Shown: one piece after another, positions 33,468-41,314 of the stretch
How the letters are laid out: every line of letters begins with the position of its first letter
Position numbering within the stretch: the first letter of the stretch is position 1
NCBI GenBank assembly: GCA_963726575.1
Contig: CAVSCR010000004.1
Location: 1-54,116 of the forward strand
Length of the DNA stretch: 54,116 nucleotides
Direction: 5' to 3'
DNA from: CAVSCR01 sp963726575
GTDB taxonomy: Bacteria; Actinomycetota; Actinomycetes; JAHEKZ01
The notes under the pieces: model-generated
Seen by the model: the letters and a program-made list of their open reading frames with translations, nothing else
Told to the model about the DNA's origin: nothing
Database searches by the model: none
Position numbers and translations under genes: made by a program

Positions 33468-34105
33468 GCTCTGGCACTGCTCCTTCGAGGAGTTCGCGAC
33501 GTCGTTCGTCGTGACGGACGCACTGCTTTGCAGTGCGTGAGCAGCATGTCGACCGACTCGTCGACAAGACCGAGCCACCGGGTACCGCCGGGGTCGTTGG
33601 ACACCTGCTGGGATACCAGGCCGGTTGCCAGCGCCGTCCAGAGGTCGCGGTGCCGCGGCTGCGTGATGCCGTTGGCAGCGAGCAGGTCGTCCAAGCGATC
33701 CAACGCCCGCACCGACGGCGCGTACGAATCCGCAGAAGGTTCGAAGCCGGGGACCGTGCGTTGGAACAACAGCTGGTAGCGCGCGGCGTCATCGGTGCAG
33801 AAGGTGAAGAAGCGTCGTCCGTAAGCGGCGAAGCGCTCGCGAGGGTCGTCGACGTCGGGCGTCTCGCTCATGTAGGCGTCGAACTGCGCGGCCGCTTGAC
33901 CGAACATTGCGTCGTAGATCGCGCCCTTGGACTCGAAGTAGGCGTAGACGGTCGGGGTGGTGATTCCTGCCTGTGCGGCGAGGTCGCGCAACGACCACCC
34001 CAGCAGTCCCTCTTGGCGGGCCAGCCCCCAGGCCGCGTCGAGGATCGCTTGGCGCGCGGAGTCCCGTCGTGCCCGGCGCCACGGTGTCTCGGTTGCTTTA
34101 GTCAT
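33464..34105 (-). CDS. TetR-family transcriptional regulator
   Basis: A 213-residue repressor. The helix-turn-helix lies at about residues 16-62 (ILDAAWGLARQEGLLGWSLRDLA, AGITTPTVYAYFESKGAIYDAMF). The C-terminal part resembles the TetR_C_33-type ligand domain (YQLLFQRTVPGFEPS). It overlaps the mycothiol-dependent enzyme gene and probably represses its own operon. A perfect -35 and a -10 lie so close to the ATG that the mRNA is probably leaderless. The last 15 residues are Arg/Ser-rich, probably disordered. Confidence 0.9.
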   Translation of the reverse strand: MTKATETPWRRARRDSARQAILDAAWGLARQEGLLGWSLRDLAAQAGITTPTVYAYFESKGAIYDAMFGQAAAQFDAYMSETPDVDDPRERFAAYGRRFFTFCTDDAARYQLLFQRTVPGFEPSADSYAPSVRALDRLDDLLAANGITQPRHRDLWTALATGLVSQQVSNDPGGTRWLGLVDESVDMLLTHCKAVRPSRRTTSRTPRRSSARA

Positions 34106-34114
34106 CGTTCGTCA

Positions 34115-34142
34115 ATCTTATACGCTGTGAAAGTTCTGTCAA
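34115..34142 (-). promoter_or_regulatory. Promoter of the tetR operon, probably leaderless
   Basis: On the minus strand a perfect TTGACA (34137-34142), a 16-base spacer and TAAGAT (34115-34120) lie nine bases before the ATG at 34105. Transcription would begin within about two or three bases of the start codon, and no ribosome site is present. The spacer holds an imperfect inverted repeat (TGTGAAAG / TTCTGTCA) that could bind TetR. Confidence 0.72.
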
Positions 34143-34257
34143 CGCTGTCCGATGTGTCGCGTTCGTTCTCTGGCTTTCGAGCACCCCCTGGTCAGCATCG
34201 GTCGCCCGGAGTTGACTGCCCTCGGGGACGGGGCTGAACCGTTGGGGGGTTCACGCG

Positions 34258-36168
34258 ATGTGCGACGACCACACAGAACACGCCGACTCAGAACGCGTCG
34301 AGCCAGACGATCGCGATCTCACGCGACGACGATTCCTGCAGGGCGTGGGAGTGCTCGCCGGAGCGGGCCTGATCTTGGGCGAGCGCGGGATCTCGCCGGT
34401 GTCGGTGCAGACGCTCTCCCAGGACGGGCTCGTCGCCAGGTCGATGGCGATGCACGTGCACTCATCCTTCAGCGAGGGCATGGCGTCGATGGAGGCGCAG
34501 CTGTTCCAAGCCGCACACAACGCGGTGGACGTGCTGTGGTGGACCGACCACGAGTGGAAGATGCGCGCCCGTAACTTCAAGCATGAGGTGCACTTCACCG
34601 CGCTCACCGGCGAGCAGATCGACGGCACGAAGCCGTGGAACTGGGTGCGCACGAAGGTCGGGACGCTGACGGCGGCGTCGACCGGTGGCATTGCGCCGTT
34701 GAGCTCGCCGACCGACTCGGTCACCACCGGGAGTCTGCACGTACTGGCGCAGAGCACGTCGACGACACTGGCAAAGCTCGGCTACGCCGTTGACGGCCTG
34801 GCGCCCAAGACCCAACGCGGCAACGCCTACGGTCAGGTGTGGACGCTGGACGTGCTGCCGACGTCCATCGCAAGCACGGCCTTCCTGGAGCTCCTGGTGA
34901 CGCTGTCGTACCACCCGGCACAGGCCGGGAGGCCGGCCGGGCAGTACCAGATCTCCTACCGGTTCGGCGGCGCGAATGCGGCCGGTTCCCGCGTCGCGAG
35001 CGGCTTGCTCGGCGTCGTCACCCTGCCGGCCAACGTCGGGCAGTGGAACACGGTGGCGGTGACCATGAGCGACGACATCGCCGTGCTGTGGCCGGACATG
35101 AACCCGCAGGACTTCTCGACCTACCAACTGTCCTTTCTCGCGGCCAGCACCGGAGGAGTGGCTGAGGGCTACTTCGACGACCTGCGGATCAGCCGTCCCT
35201 ACGCCACCGGTGACGTTCCGCTGCAGATCCAGCAATCGATCGGTTCGGGATACGCGGCGCAGTACCCGGGTGTGGCGCAGCGGCAGGGGCTCGAGGTGTC
35301 GTTCACCGATCCGCACGTGAACTGGTTCGGCGGAGCGGTCAGCATCCCGACGTTCATCGCCGGGAAGGGGCAGACCTGGCAACAGTTCCTCATGGCGACC
35401 ATCACGACGATCCACGCCGGCGGCGGTCTCGCGTCGTACAACCACCCCTACGGAACCTCGACACCGAACTCGGTTCAGGCGCAGAGCGCGCAGGACGCCG
35501 GGATGAGCAAGACCGCGACCTCGCTGCTGACCAACAAGGCGCTCGGCGTCGACATCATCGAGGTCGGCTACCCACGACGAGCCGGCTACGACCTCGCCCA
35601 CCACGTGGGTCTGTGGGACACGCTGAGCCGCAATGCCATGTTCCTGACCGGCAACGGGGTCAATGACGACCATCCGGGCACCAACTGGTTCGGCACCGCC
35701 AACAACTGGGTCACCTGGGTGTGGTCGGCCACCGACTCCGAGGCCGACCTGCTCGCGGCGATGAAAGCCGGCCGCGCCTGGACCGGGTCGTTGACCACGC
35801 GGTGCAGCCTCGACCTGCTCGTGGACGGCGCGTGCCCGATGGGTTCGGTCTCGGTGTCGTCGTTGACGCAGCGGACGCTGCGCGTCATCGCAGCCGGTAT
35901 GCCCAGCGGGGGCAGCGTCCAGGTGCTGCGTGGCGGCGTCGACTATGCCGGATCAGGCAACCCGGTGCCCAACCTGAGCCGGATCGCGTCGTATCTGAGC
36001 AGCGACCTGGCGTCGGGCTCCGTCGACCTGGCGGTGGACACCACGACCTCGTGCTTCGTCCGACTGTCCGTTCTTGATTCCAGTGGCGCAGTGGTCGCCG
36101 TCTCGAACCCGGTCTGGATGCTGCGGGAGATTCCCGCGTCGGGCATACCGACCGCTCGTCAGTTCTAG
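34258..36168 (+). CDS. Tat-exported PHP-domain phosphoesterase-like protein
   Basis: A 636-residue protein with a twin-arginine signal (LTRRRFLQGVGVLAGAGLIL, about residues 21-40). The mature part begins with PHP metal motifs: H66-x-H68 (MHVHSSFSEG), D97-H98 (WWTDHEW), a later NHP (SYNHPYG) and DDHPG (GNGVNDDHPG). Inserted at about residues 120-320 is a beta-sandwich domain that may bind carbohydrate. Such proteins are metal-dependent phosphoesterases or related hydrolases, here exported in folded form. Its stop is 16 bases before the next secreted-protein gene. The ATG at 34258 lacks a clear ribosome site; GTG alternatives inside the signal are unlikely. Confidence 0.82.
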   Translation: MCDDHTEHADSERVEPDDRDLTRRRFLQGVGVLAGAGLILGERGISPVSVQTLSQDGLVARSMAMHVHSSFSEGMASMEAQLFQAAHNAVDVLWWTDHEWKMRARNFKHEVHFTALTGEQIDGTKPWNWVRTKVGTLTAASTGGIAPLSSPTDSVTTGSLHVLAQSTSTTLAKLGYAVDGLAPKTQRGNAYGQVWTLDVLPTSIASTAFLELLVTLSYHPAQAGRPAGQYQISYRFGGANAAGSRVASGLLGVVTLPANVGQWNTVAVTMSDDIAVLWPDMNPQDFSTYQLSFLAASTGGVAEGYFDDLRISRPYATGDVPLQIQQSIGSGYAAQYPGVAQRQGLEVSFTDPHVNWFGGAVSIPTFIAGKGQTWQQFLMATITTIHAGGGLASYNHPYGTSTPNSVQAQSAQDAGMSKTATSLLTNKALGVDIIEVGYPRRAGYDLAHHVGLWDTLSRNAMFLTGNGVNDDHPGTNWFGTANNWVTWVWSATDSEADLLAAMKAGRAWTGSLTTRCSLDLLVDGACPMGSVSVSSLTQRTLRVIAAGMPSGGSVQVLRGGVDYAGSGNPVPNLSRIASYLSSDLASGSVDLAVDTTTSCFVRLSVLDSSGAVVAVSNPVWMLREIPASGIPTARQF

Positions 36169-36184
36169 GGAAGTGGTGATCTCC

Positions 36185-37105
36185 ATGAGAGTTCGAATCT
36201 CCATCACCGTGGCTGCACTGGGGCTCTGCGCCGCCCTCGCTCCGGTCAGCGCGGCACAGGCCGGCTCGACGTCGACAGGTTCGTTGACGCTGACCGTCAA
36301 GGAAGCGCCGTTCTTCGTCAAAGGCGCGCAGGGCGGCGTGATCGATGCCTGCGGAACTCCCGGCGCGCCCTTGTGGAGCTCCACTCAGGTACGCCAGGGA
36401 ATCTCAGCCATGTCGTCCTACGCCATCACCGGCTGGGACATCTCGACCGTGTGGGCCGAGACCGGGCCCGAGCCGTGGACGCACTTCGCGCAGTCAGCAC
36501 CGCCGGTGGTGAGCTGGCTCGCCGACAACTACGACGCCACGTGCGGTGGTGGGTCGGGACAGGACGGCACCATCTACCGGGTCACCGACGCGCACGGTCA
36601 GACGGCGACGCTCGAGAGCGACTACCAGCTCGACGTGGTGCGCTGGAACAACGACAACGCGAACTCCGAAGACCCGGGCCGCACCGGCTTGGGTGCGTGG
36701 AGCTTCACCGGCGTTTGGCACAAGGTCAACTGCCCGTCCTGCGACGGAGGCACGCAAACCTACTCCACGGCACAAGGCGCAGCTGCACGGTTCGCAGTTC
36801 CGACGAACTGGGCCAGTCAGTACTCAGGGTGGGTGCCGCAGTCGATGCATCTCGGGCTCATGGTGAGCACCGGTCCTGGGCACGGGCGGGCCGACCTCTA
36901 CCTGGACGGCACGCGCGTCGCAACGATCGACACGTTGAGCGCAACGACCTCCCACCGGATGTACGTGTGGGACTTCGGGCCGTTGGGTCCCGGCGCCCAC
37001 ACGGTGCGCGTGGTGAACCGTCACACCGCCGGCCGCCCGCGGGTCGATGTGAACGCCATGGGCGTCCTGCGCGGCACCACCTTCGTGCCCACCCTCCTGC
37101 CCTGA
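36185..37105 (+). CDS. Secreted protein of unknown function
   Basis: I do not recognise a family. The 306-residue protein has a signal peptide (about residues 1-27, ending AAQA-GS). The mature part is aromatic and cysteine-containing (ITGWDISTVWAETGPEPW, WHKVNCPSCDGG, RADLYLDGTRVATIDTLS), typical of a beta-rich extracellular or ligand-binding domain, with a lamin-tail or concanavalin-like ending (GAHTVRVVNRHTAGRPRVDVNAMGVL split by turns). It follows the Tat-exported PHP gene after 16 bases, so the two probably work together outside the cell. ATG 36185 is chosen; the open frame continues upstream but inside the neighbour. Confidence 0.7.
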   Translation: MRVRISITVAALGLCAALAPVSAAQAGSTSTGSLTLTVKEAPFFVKGAQGGVIDACGTPGAPLWSSTQVRQGISAMSSYAITGWDISTVWAETGPEPWTHFAQSAPPVVSWLADNYDATCGGGSGQDGTIYRVTDAHGQTATLESDYQLDVVRWNNDNANSEDPGRTGLGAWSFTGVWHKVNCPSCDGGTQTYSTAQGAAARFAVPTNWASQYSGWVPQSMHLGLMVSTGPGHGRADLYLDGTRVATIDTLSATTSHRMYVWDFGPLGPGAHTVRVVNRHTAGRPRVDVNAMGVLRGTTFVPTLLP

Positions 37106-37110
37106 CGCTC

Positions 37111-37173
37111 GTTGACAAGGTTGACAGGGCCTCTGGGTCGGCTCACACTTGTGGTTGACAGAGTTGACAACTC
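37111..37173 (+). promoter_or_regulatory. Four GTTGACA repeats, likely toxin-antitoxin operator
   Basis: GTTGACA occurs at 37111, 37120, 37154 and 37163: two tandem pairs, each with 9-base periodicity, 43 bases apart. The last sits in a palindrome, GAGTTG-A-CAACTC (37161-37173). TTGACA at 37121 may serve as a -35. The array lies just before the antitoxin gene, as expected for cooperative autoregulation by the antitoxin. Confidence 0.7.
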
Positions 37174-37190
37174 GAGGTGAGGAGCGGTCC

Positions 37191-37748
37191 GTGTCGCAGG
37201 CCCTCTCAGTGGCAACGGCTCGGCGTGCGCGCACCGCGCTGAGCCGGCAGCAGCAGGAGTACCTCAACCGCCTCGCGGCCGAGCTGCTCCTGCGCGACCC
37301 GGACGGCTCCCGGTTCGCCGCGGTCGACGATCCGCAGCTGCTGGCACGGGAAGCGGCCGACCGTGCGGTGGACGCCGCCCAGGCCTGGATCGAGCACCTC
37401 GGCCCGATGTACGACGTCGACGGTGTGCGGCAACTGCTCGGGCGCTCCGGGACGCCGGTGAGCCGGCAGGCCGTGAGCAAGCGACGCGGGCTGCTCGCGC
37501 TGGCCACCGGCTCCGGCCGAGTGGTGTATCCGGCGTTCCAGTTCTCCGGAGGCTCACCGGTCGCCCGCTTGTCGCACGTCCTCGACGTGTTGCCCGAGCA
37601 CCTGGTGTCGCGGTGGACCGTGGCGTCGTGGCTGGTGTCCGCCGAGCCCGAGCTCGAGGATGAGCGACCCATCGACGTGCTGGCCTACGGTCGCAGTGAG
37701 CCCGTCGTCGGCGCAGCTCGTCGCTGGGCCACTGCGCTCGCCGCGTGA
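37191..37748 (+). CDS. Antitoxin (MbcA/ParS-Xre-like) of RES toxin
   Basis: A 185-residue protein. The N-terminal half is helical (ARRARTALSRQQQEYLNRLAAELLL); the middle looks like a helix-turn-helix (GTPVSRQAVSKRRGLLALATGSG); the end (VASWLVSAEPELEDERPIDVL, GAARRWATAL) matches the toxin-binding segment of MbcA/ParS antitoxins, where the WL...PELEDxRPIDVL block is typical. It should neutralise the RES toxin and bind its own promoter. GTG 37191 is chosen because GAGGTGAGGAG precedes it; the open frame begins earlier within the operator. GTGA overlap with the toxin start couples the two. Confidence 0.82.
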   Translation: MSQALSVATARRARTALSRQQQEYLNRLAAELLLRDPDGSRFAAVDDPQLLAREAADRAVDAAQAWIEHLGPMYDVDGVRQLLGRSGTPVSRQAVSKRRGLLALATGSGRVVYPAFQFSGGSPVARLSHVLDVLPEHLVSRWTVASWLVSAEPELEDERPIDVLAYGRSEPVVGAARRWATALAA

Positions 37749-38407
37749 CCGACCTGCCAGGCCCGCCGTGGCGCTCCTTCCCGCGCACGCGGGTGGCCCA
37801 GGCGCGGGAGCTCTACCGCATCACGCGTCGGCGCAATGACGACGGCTCCGCCCGCACCCCTTGGTACTTCTCTTCCACAGGATCCGCTGACGCGGGGCGG
37901 TTCGACCTGCCGCCACCGCGTGGCTCCTGCTACTACGCCGACGTCACGATCGGCGCCTTCGTCGAGGTCTACCGGCGCGTGCATGTGATCGCCCGATCCG
38001 ACGTGGCGTCGCGACACGTGGTCGTCGCGACGCGGACCGGCGACGCGCTGCCGTTGGCGAACTTCGCCTCGGCCAGGGCCGCCGCGTTCGGCGTCACGGT
38101 CGACCAGTTCGCCGGCGACGACTACACCGCCACCCAGCAGCTCGCTGACAAGCTGAGCGAGGCGGGGTTCGCGGGCATCAGCGCGCCCGCCCGTCACGAC
38201 CCCTCGCTGCAGTCGCGCACGGTCGCGCTCTTCGGGCGGGCCGGTCCAGCTCGCTCGCAGCACGGTTGGCGCACGCGTCAGCACGACGTCGATGCCGACC
38301 CGGGCCTGCTCGTTGCGGCCAGGGAGTACGGCTACGCCGTGCTCGACGTGCCCTTCGACGTCCCCACTACGCCGCCGCCGCAGCGGCCACGGCGGCGTCG
38401 GCAATGA
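37745..38407 (+). CDS. RES-domain toxin (NAD+ phosphorylase-like)
   Basis: A 220-residue RES-family protein. The conserved features are R25 (ELYRITRR), GRFD (51-54), a serine-containing block GSCYYA (60-65), and E74 (AFVEVY). RES toxins, such as the MbcT type, degrade NAD+ with phosphate and stop growth unless the antitoxin is present. The gene starts at GTG inside the antitoxin stop codon. Its last 41 bases overlap the serine-hydrolase gene on the other strand, and its end (PPPQRPRRRRQ) is poorly conserved and may be dispensable. No mobile element surrounds it. Confidence 0.88.
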   Translation: MTDLPGPPWRSFPRTRVAQARELYRITRRRNDDGSARTPWYFSSTGSADAGRFDLPPPRGSCYYADVTIGAFVEVYRRVHVIARSDVASRHVVVATRTGDALPLANFASARAAAFGVTVDQFAGDDYTATQQLADKLSEAGFAGISAPARHDPSLQSRTVALFGRAGPARSQHGWRTRQHDVDADPGLLVAAREYGYAVLDVPFDVPTTPPPQRPRRRRQ

Positions 38408-39483
38408 CCGGCAGGGCGAGGTAGGACAGGTCGCGGCACTGGCGGTCCCACCAGGGGTCCTCGTAGGGCCACGCCGACGTCTTGACGACGACGGCGCGGC
38501 GCCGCCGGTCGACGTAGACGAACTGGCCCTGCATACCGTCGGCCGTCACGGTGTGGCCCAGGTCGTCCAGCGGCCACCAGTGGTAGCCGAAGCCCGCGTG
38601 CGTGGTGATCCGGCTGGGCAACCGGCCGGGACGCAGGAACGGCTGCTCCGGACGGCTGCTGGCATCGACCCACGACGCGTCGAGCAACGGCGTCCCGCGC
38701 CAGGTGCCGTCGATCTGCAGCGCACCGATCCGAGCCCAGTCGCGAGCGGTCGCGGCCAGCGCACCGGCGGCAATCGCGACTCCGCCATCGCGCTCCGGGC
38801 CGTCCAGGCCGACCACGGCGGGTCGCTCAGCGCCCAGTGCGGCCCACAGGTCGGCGAGCGCGGCCTGGTAGCTCTGACCGGTGGCCCGCTCCCGTACCCA
38901 GTCGAGCACCATCGAGTCGGGGCTGCAGTAGGTGTAGCGGGAGCCGGGTGGGTCTCCGGCCGGTATCGACGTCAGCGCGTCCCGGCTGCCGCCGAGCTGC
39001 TCGCGCCACCCCCGCAGGAACTGCGAGGCGACGGCTGTTCGGGTCGTGGTAGTCCTCGAGCCAGTCCAGGCCGCTGGTCATGGTGAGCACCTGGCGGATG
39101 CTCACCTGCTCGTAGCCGCTGCCGGTCAGCTCCGGCACGAAGTCGCAGACTCCCACGTCGAGGTCGGGAAGGCTGCCCTGCCGCACGGCAACGCCCGTCA
39201 GGTGGGCCAGCGCCGACTTCGTCGCGGAGTTCCCGAGCAGCCGGTCGTCGCGGCCCACTCCCTGGGCGTAGGACTCATATACAAGTGTGCCGTCCACGAT
39301 CACGACGAGCGACGTCGTCGAGGTGGTCTGCAGGAACTCGGCCAGATCCATCGAGCGCCCCGCGCCGACGATCTCGACGTCGACGGCCAACGTGTGCTCT
39401 GGCCACGGCAATGGAGAGGGAGCGGGAACGTCGACGTGAGCAGTGTGGCGCTGCGGCTCGCGGAAGCGCTCCAGATCCACCAT
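38367..39483 (-). pseudogene. Serine hydrolase (beta-lactamase/class C family), frameshifted
   Basis: A class-C beta-lactamase-type hydrolase read in two frames. The N-terminal part carries the catalytic S86-x-x-K89 (GNSATKSA) and continues to DYHDPNS. The C-terminal part, in the next frame, continues with VASQFLRGWREQLGG, then the second motif YTYCSPDS in place of the usual Tyr-x-Asn, and ends with AGFGYHWWPLDDLG. Joining them needs removal of one base near 39031-39037 on the plus strand. As written, the protein would be truncated shortly after the first motif. Start ATG 39483 (39531 also in frame). It is probably an esterase or peptidase, not antibiotic resistance. The 3' end overlaps the RES toxin. 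Confidence 0.8.
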
Positions 39484-39590
39484 GCTCTGATTCTGTACGA
39501 GCCCGGCTTCTGTACGAGCCCGGCCGGTCACGAATCAGACGTCATTCAGCGTCGCGACTTGACACCTGCGCGGCCAGTCGTGAGCGTTCG

Positions 39591-39632
39591 ATTCGCACGT
39601 AGGGCGAATGTCGGCGACACCAGTCGCCGACA
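39591..39632 (+). promoter_or_regulatory. Two adjacent palindromes before the Opp-type importer
   Basis: ATTCGC-ACGTAGG-GCGAAT (39591-39609) abuts a perfect TGTCGGCGAC-ACCA-GTCGCCGACA (39609-39632), sharing base 39609. The second ends 13 bases before the binding-protein GTG. They may be operators for an unlinked regulator, or the second may be a 5' hairpin controlling translation. A TTGACA at 39559 lacks a matching -10. Confidence 0.6.
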
Positions 39633-39645
39633 CTGACAGAGGGGC

Positions 39646-41298
39646 GTGTCCATGACAGATGGCAACGAGGCCTCGGGCCGGCGGAGCACCAACCAGACCT
39701 CCGGAATTCGCGGGATCTATACCATTTCCCGACGGCAGTTGCTCATGGGCACCGCGGGCGCCGGGGCGTTGGCCGCCCTCGCCGCATGCGGGAGCGGGAG
39801 TCCGAGCAGTTCCAGCAGCTCTTCTGCCGGCACTCCGAAGCCAGGGGGAGACTTCCGCCTCGGTGTCACCGGCGGCGGGTCGAAGGACATCATGGACGGG
39901 CAGAACATCGTCACCAAGCCCGACCAGGCCCGACTGCTGACCGCGTTCGAGACCCTGCTCGTGTTCGACGAGAACTACCAGCTGCAGACCGACGGTCTCG
40001 CCGAGAGCGTCACCGCCGACAACTCCAAGCAGTACACGATCAAGCTGCGTCAGGGCGTCGAGTTCCAGGACGGCAAGCCGTTCACCGCCGACGACGTCAT
40101 CTACTCGCTGCAGCGCATCGGCACGGCGGCCAACGGACTCACCGGCTTCGCTGCCACAGCGACCATGGACATCAAGAACGTGAAGAAGATCGACAAGTAC
40201 ACGGTCCAGCTGCCGTTGAAGTCTCCCGACTCGACGGTCCCGCAGACCCTGGCCAGCTACACGTTCGGTATGGTCCCGGTCGGCTACCAGGCCTACAAGG
40301 GCGACCCGTCGACGCAGATCGGCACCGGCGCGTACAAGCTCAAGAGCTTCACGCCGGGCCAGCAGAGCGTGCACGAGAAGAACCCGAACTACTGGCGCAG
40401 CGGACAGCCCTACGTCGACACGGTCACGATCACCGACTTCAGTGACGCCACCGCCCAGGTCAACGCGCTGCTCGGTGGCCAGATCGACGCCATGACCGAT
40501 GTTCCCGCCTCGCAGGTCAAGGCGGTGCAGGCGCAGGGCTCCCAGGTGCTGATCTCGAAGACCGGCGGCTGGCTGCCGCTGTGTATGGCGATCGACATGG
40601 CGCCGTTCGACGACCCGAAGGTGCGCCAGGCGATGCGGCTGATCGTCGACCGGAACGCGATGATGCAGCAGATCGCCTCCGGCTACGGCTTCATCGGCAA
40701 CGACCTCTACGCGCCGTTCGACGCGGGATACGCCAGCGACCTGCCCCAGCGTGAGCAGGACATCGCGCAGGCCAAGTCGCTGCTCGCGTCGGCGGGCAAG
40801 GACGGCATGACGGTCGACCTGCACACCACCAACGGTGCGTCGGGAATGGTGGAGACCGCGACGGTCTTCGCGCAGCAGGCGCGAGCGGCAGGCATCACGG
40901 TGAACGTCAAGAACGACCCGAACTACTACGGCGACTCCTACCTGAAGCTCCCGTTCTCGGTGGACTTCTGGGGCACCCGTGGTTACCTCAACCAGGTGCA
41001 GCAGGGATCGCTCCCGACCTCGCCGTACAACGAGACTCACTGGCCGCCGACGACGGGCGAGGGCTCGGACTTCGAGAGCCTGTACAAGCAGGCGCTGGCC
41101 GAGACCGACGACACCAAGCGGAACGACATCATGCATCAGATGCAGCAGGCCGAATATGACATCGGCGGCTACATCATCCCGTTCTTCGGCAACCTGCTCG
41201 ACGGCTACGCGGCCAAGGTCAACGGCTTGGTCCCGAGCAAGGGAACCCTCAACCTGGACAGCTTCGGTCGCGGTTACCGCAACATCTGGTTCAGCTGA
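39646..41298 (+). CDS. Opp/Dpp-type ABC substrate-binding lipoprotein
   Basis: A 550-residue family 5 solute-binding protein. It has a Tat-like signal (SRRQLLMGTAGAGALAAL) ending in lipobox LAAC (Cys48), then a Ser/Gly linker. Family marks include ESVTADNSKQYTIKLRQGVEFQDG, FTADDVIYSLQR near 150, NPNYWRSGQPYVDTV near 247, and DPKVRQAMRLIVDR near 325. The class usually binds peptides, nickel, or oligosaccharide-like ligands. Here the gene is first in an operon that ends with choline sulfatase, so choline-O-sulfate or a related zwitterion is a plausible ligand, by inference. GTG 39646 or ATG 39652 are both possible starts. Confidence 0.92.
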   Translation: MSMTDGNEASGRRSTNQTSGIRGIYTISRRQLLMGTAGAGALAALAACGSGSPSSSSSSSAGTPKPGGDFRLGVTGGGSKDIMDGQNIVTKPDQARLLTAFETLLVFDENYQLQTDGLAESVTADNSKQYTIKLRQGVEFQDGKPFTADDVIYSLQRIGTAANGLTGFAATATMDIKNVKKIDKYTVQLPLKSPDSTVPQTLASYTFGMVPVGYQAYKGDPSTQIGTGAYKLKSFTPGQQSVHEKNPNYWRSGQPYVDTVTITDFSDATAQVNALLGGQIDAMTDVPASQVKAVQAQGSQVLISKTGGWLPLCMAIDMAPFDDPKVRQAMRLIVDRNAMMQQIASGYGFIGNDLYAPFDAGYASDLPQREQDIAQAKSLLASAGKDGMTVDLHTTNGASGMVETATVFAQQARAAGITVNVKNDPNYYGDSYLKLPFSVDFWGTRGYLNQVQQGSLPTSPYNETHWPPTTGEGSDFESLYKQALAETDDTKRNDIMHQMQQAEYDIGGYIIPFFGNLLDGYAAKVNGLVPSKGTLNLDSFGRGYRNIWFS

Positions 41299-41314
41299 CC
41301 AGTCGGGGCCGTCC

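Noticed and set aside
37111..37169. Repeated GTTGACA considered as a CRISPR fragment
   Set aside because: Seven-base units with 9-base spacing and no spacers of normal length; an operator explains them better.
38367..39483. Calling the serine hydrolase an antibiotic-resistance beta-lactamase
   Set aside because: SxxK and class-C-like motifs are shared with many esterases and peptidases, there is no signal peptide, and the gene is frameshifted.
39559..39587. TTGACA at 39559 as the importer promoter
   Set aside because: At 17 bases downstream the sequence is GAGCGT, which does not resemble a -10 element.
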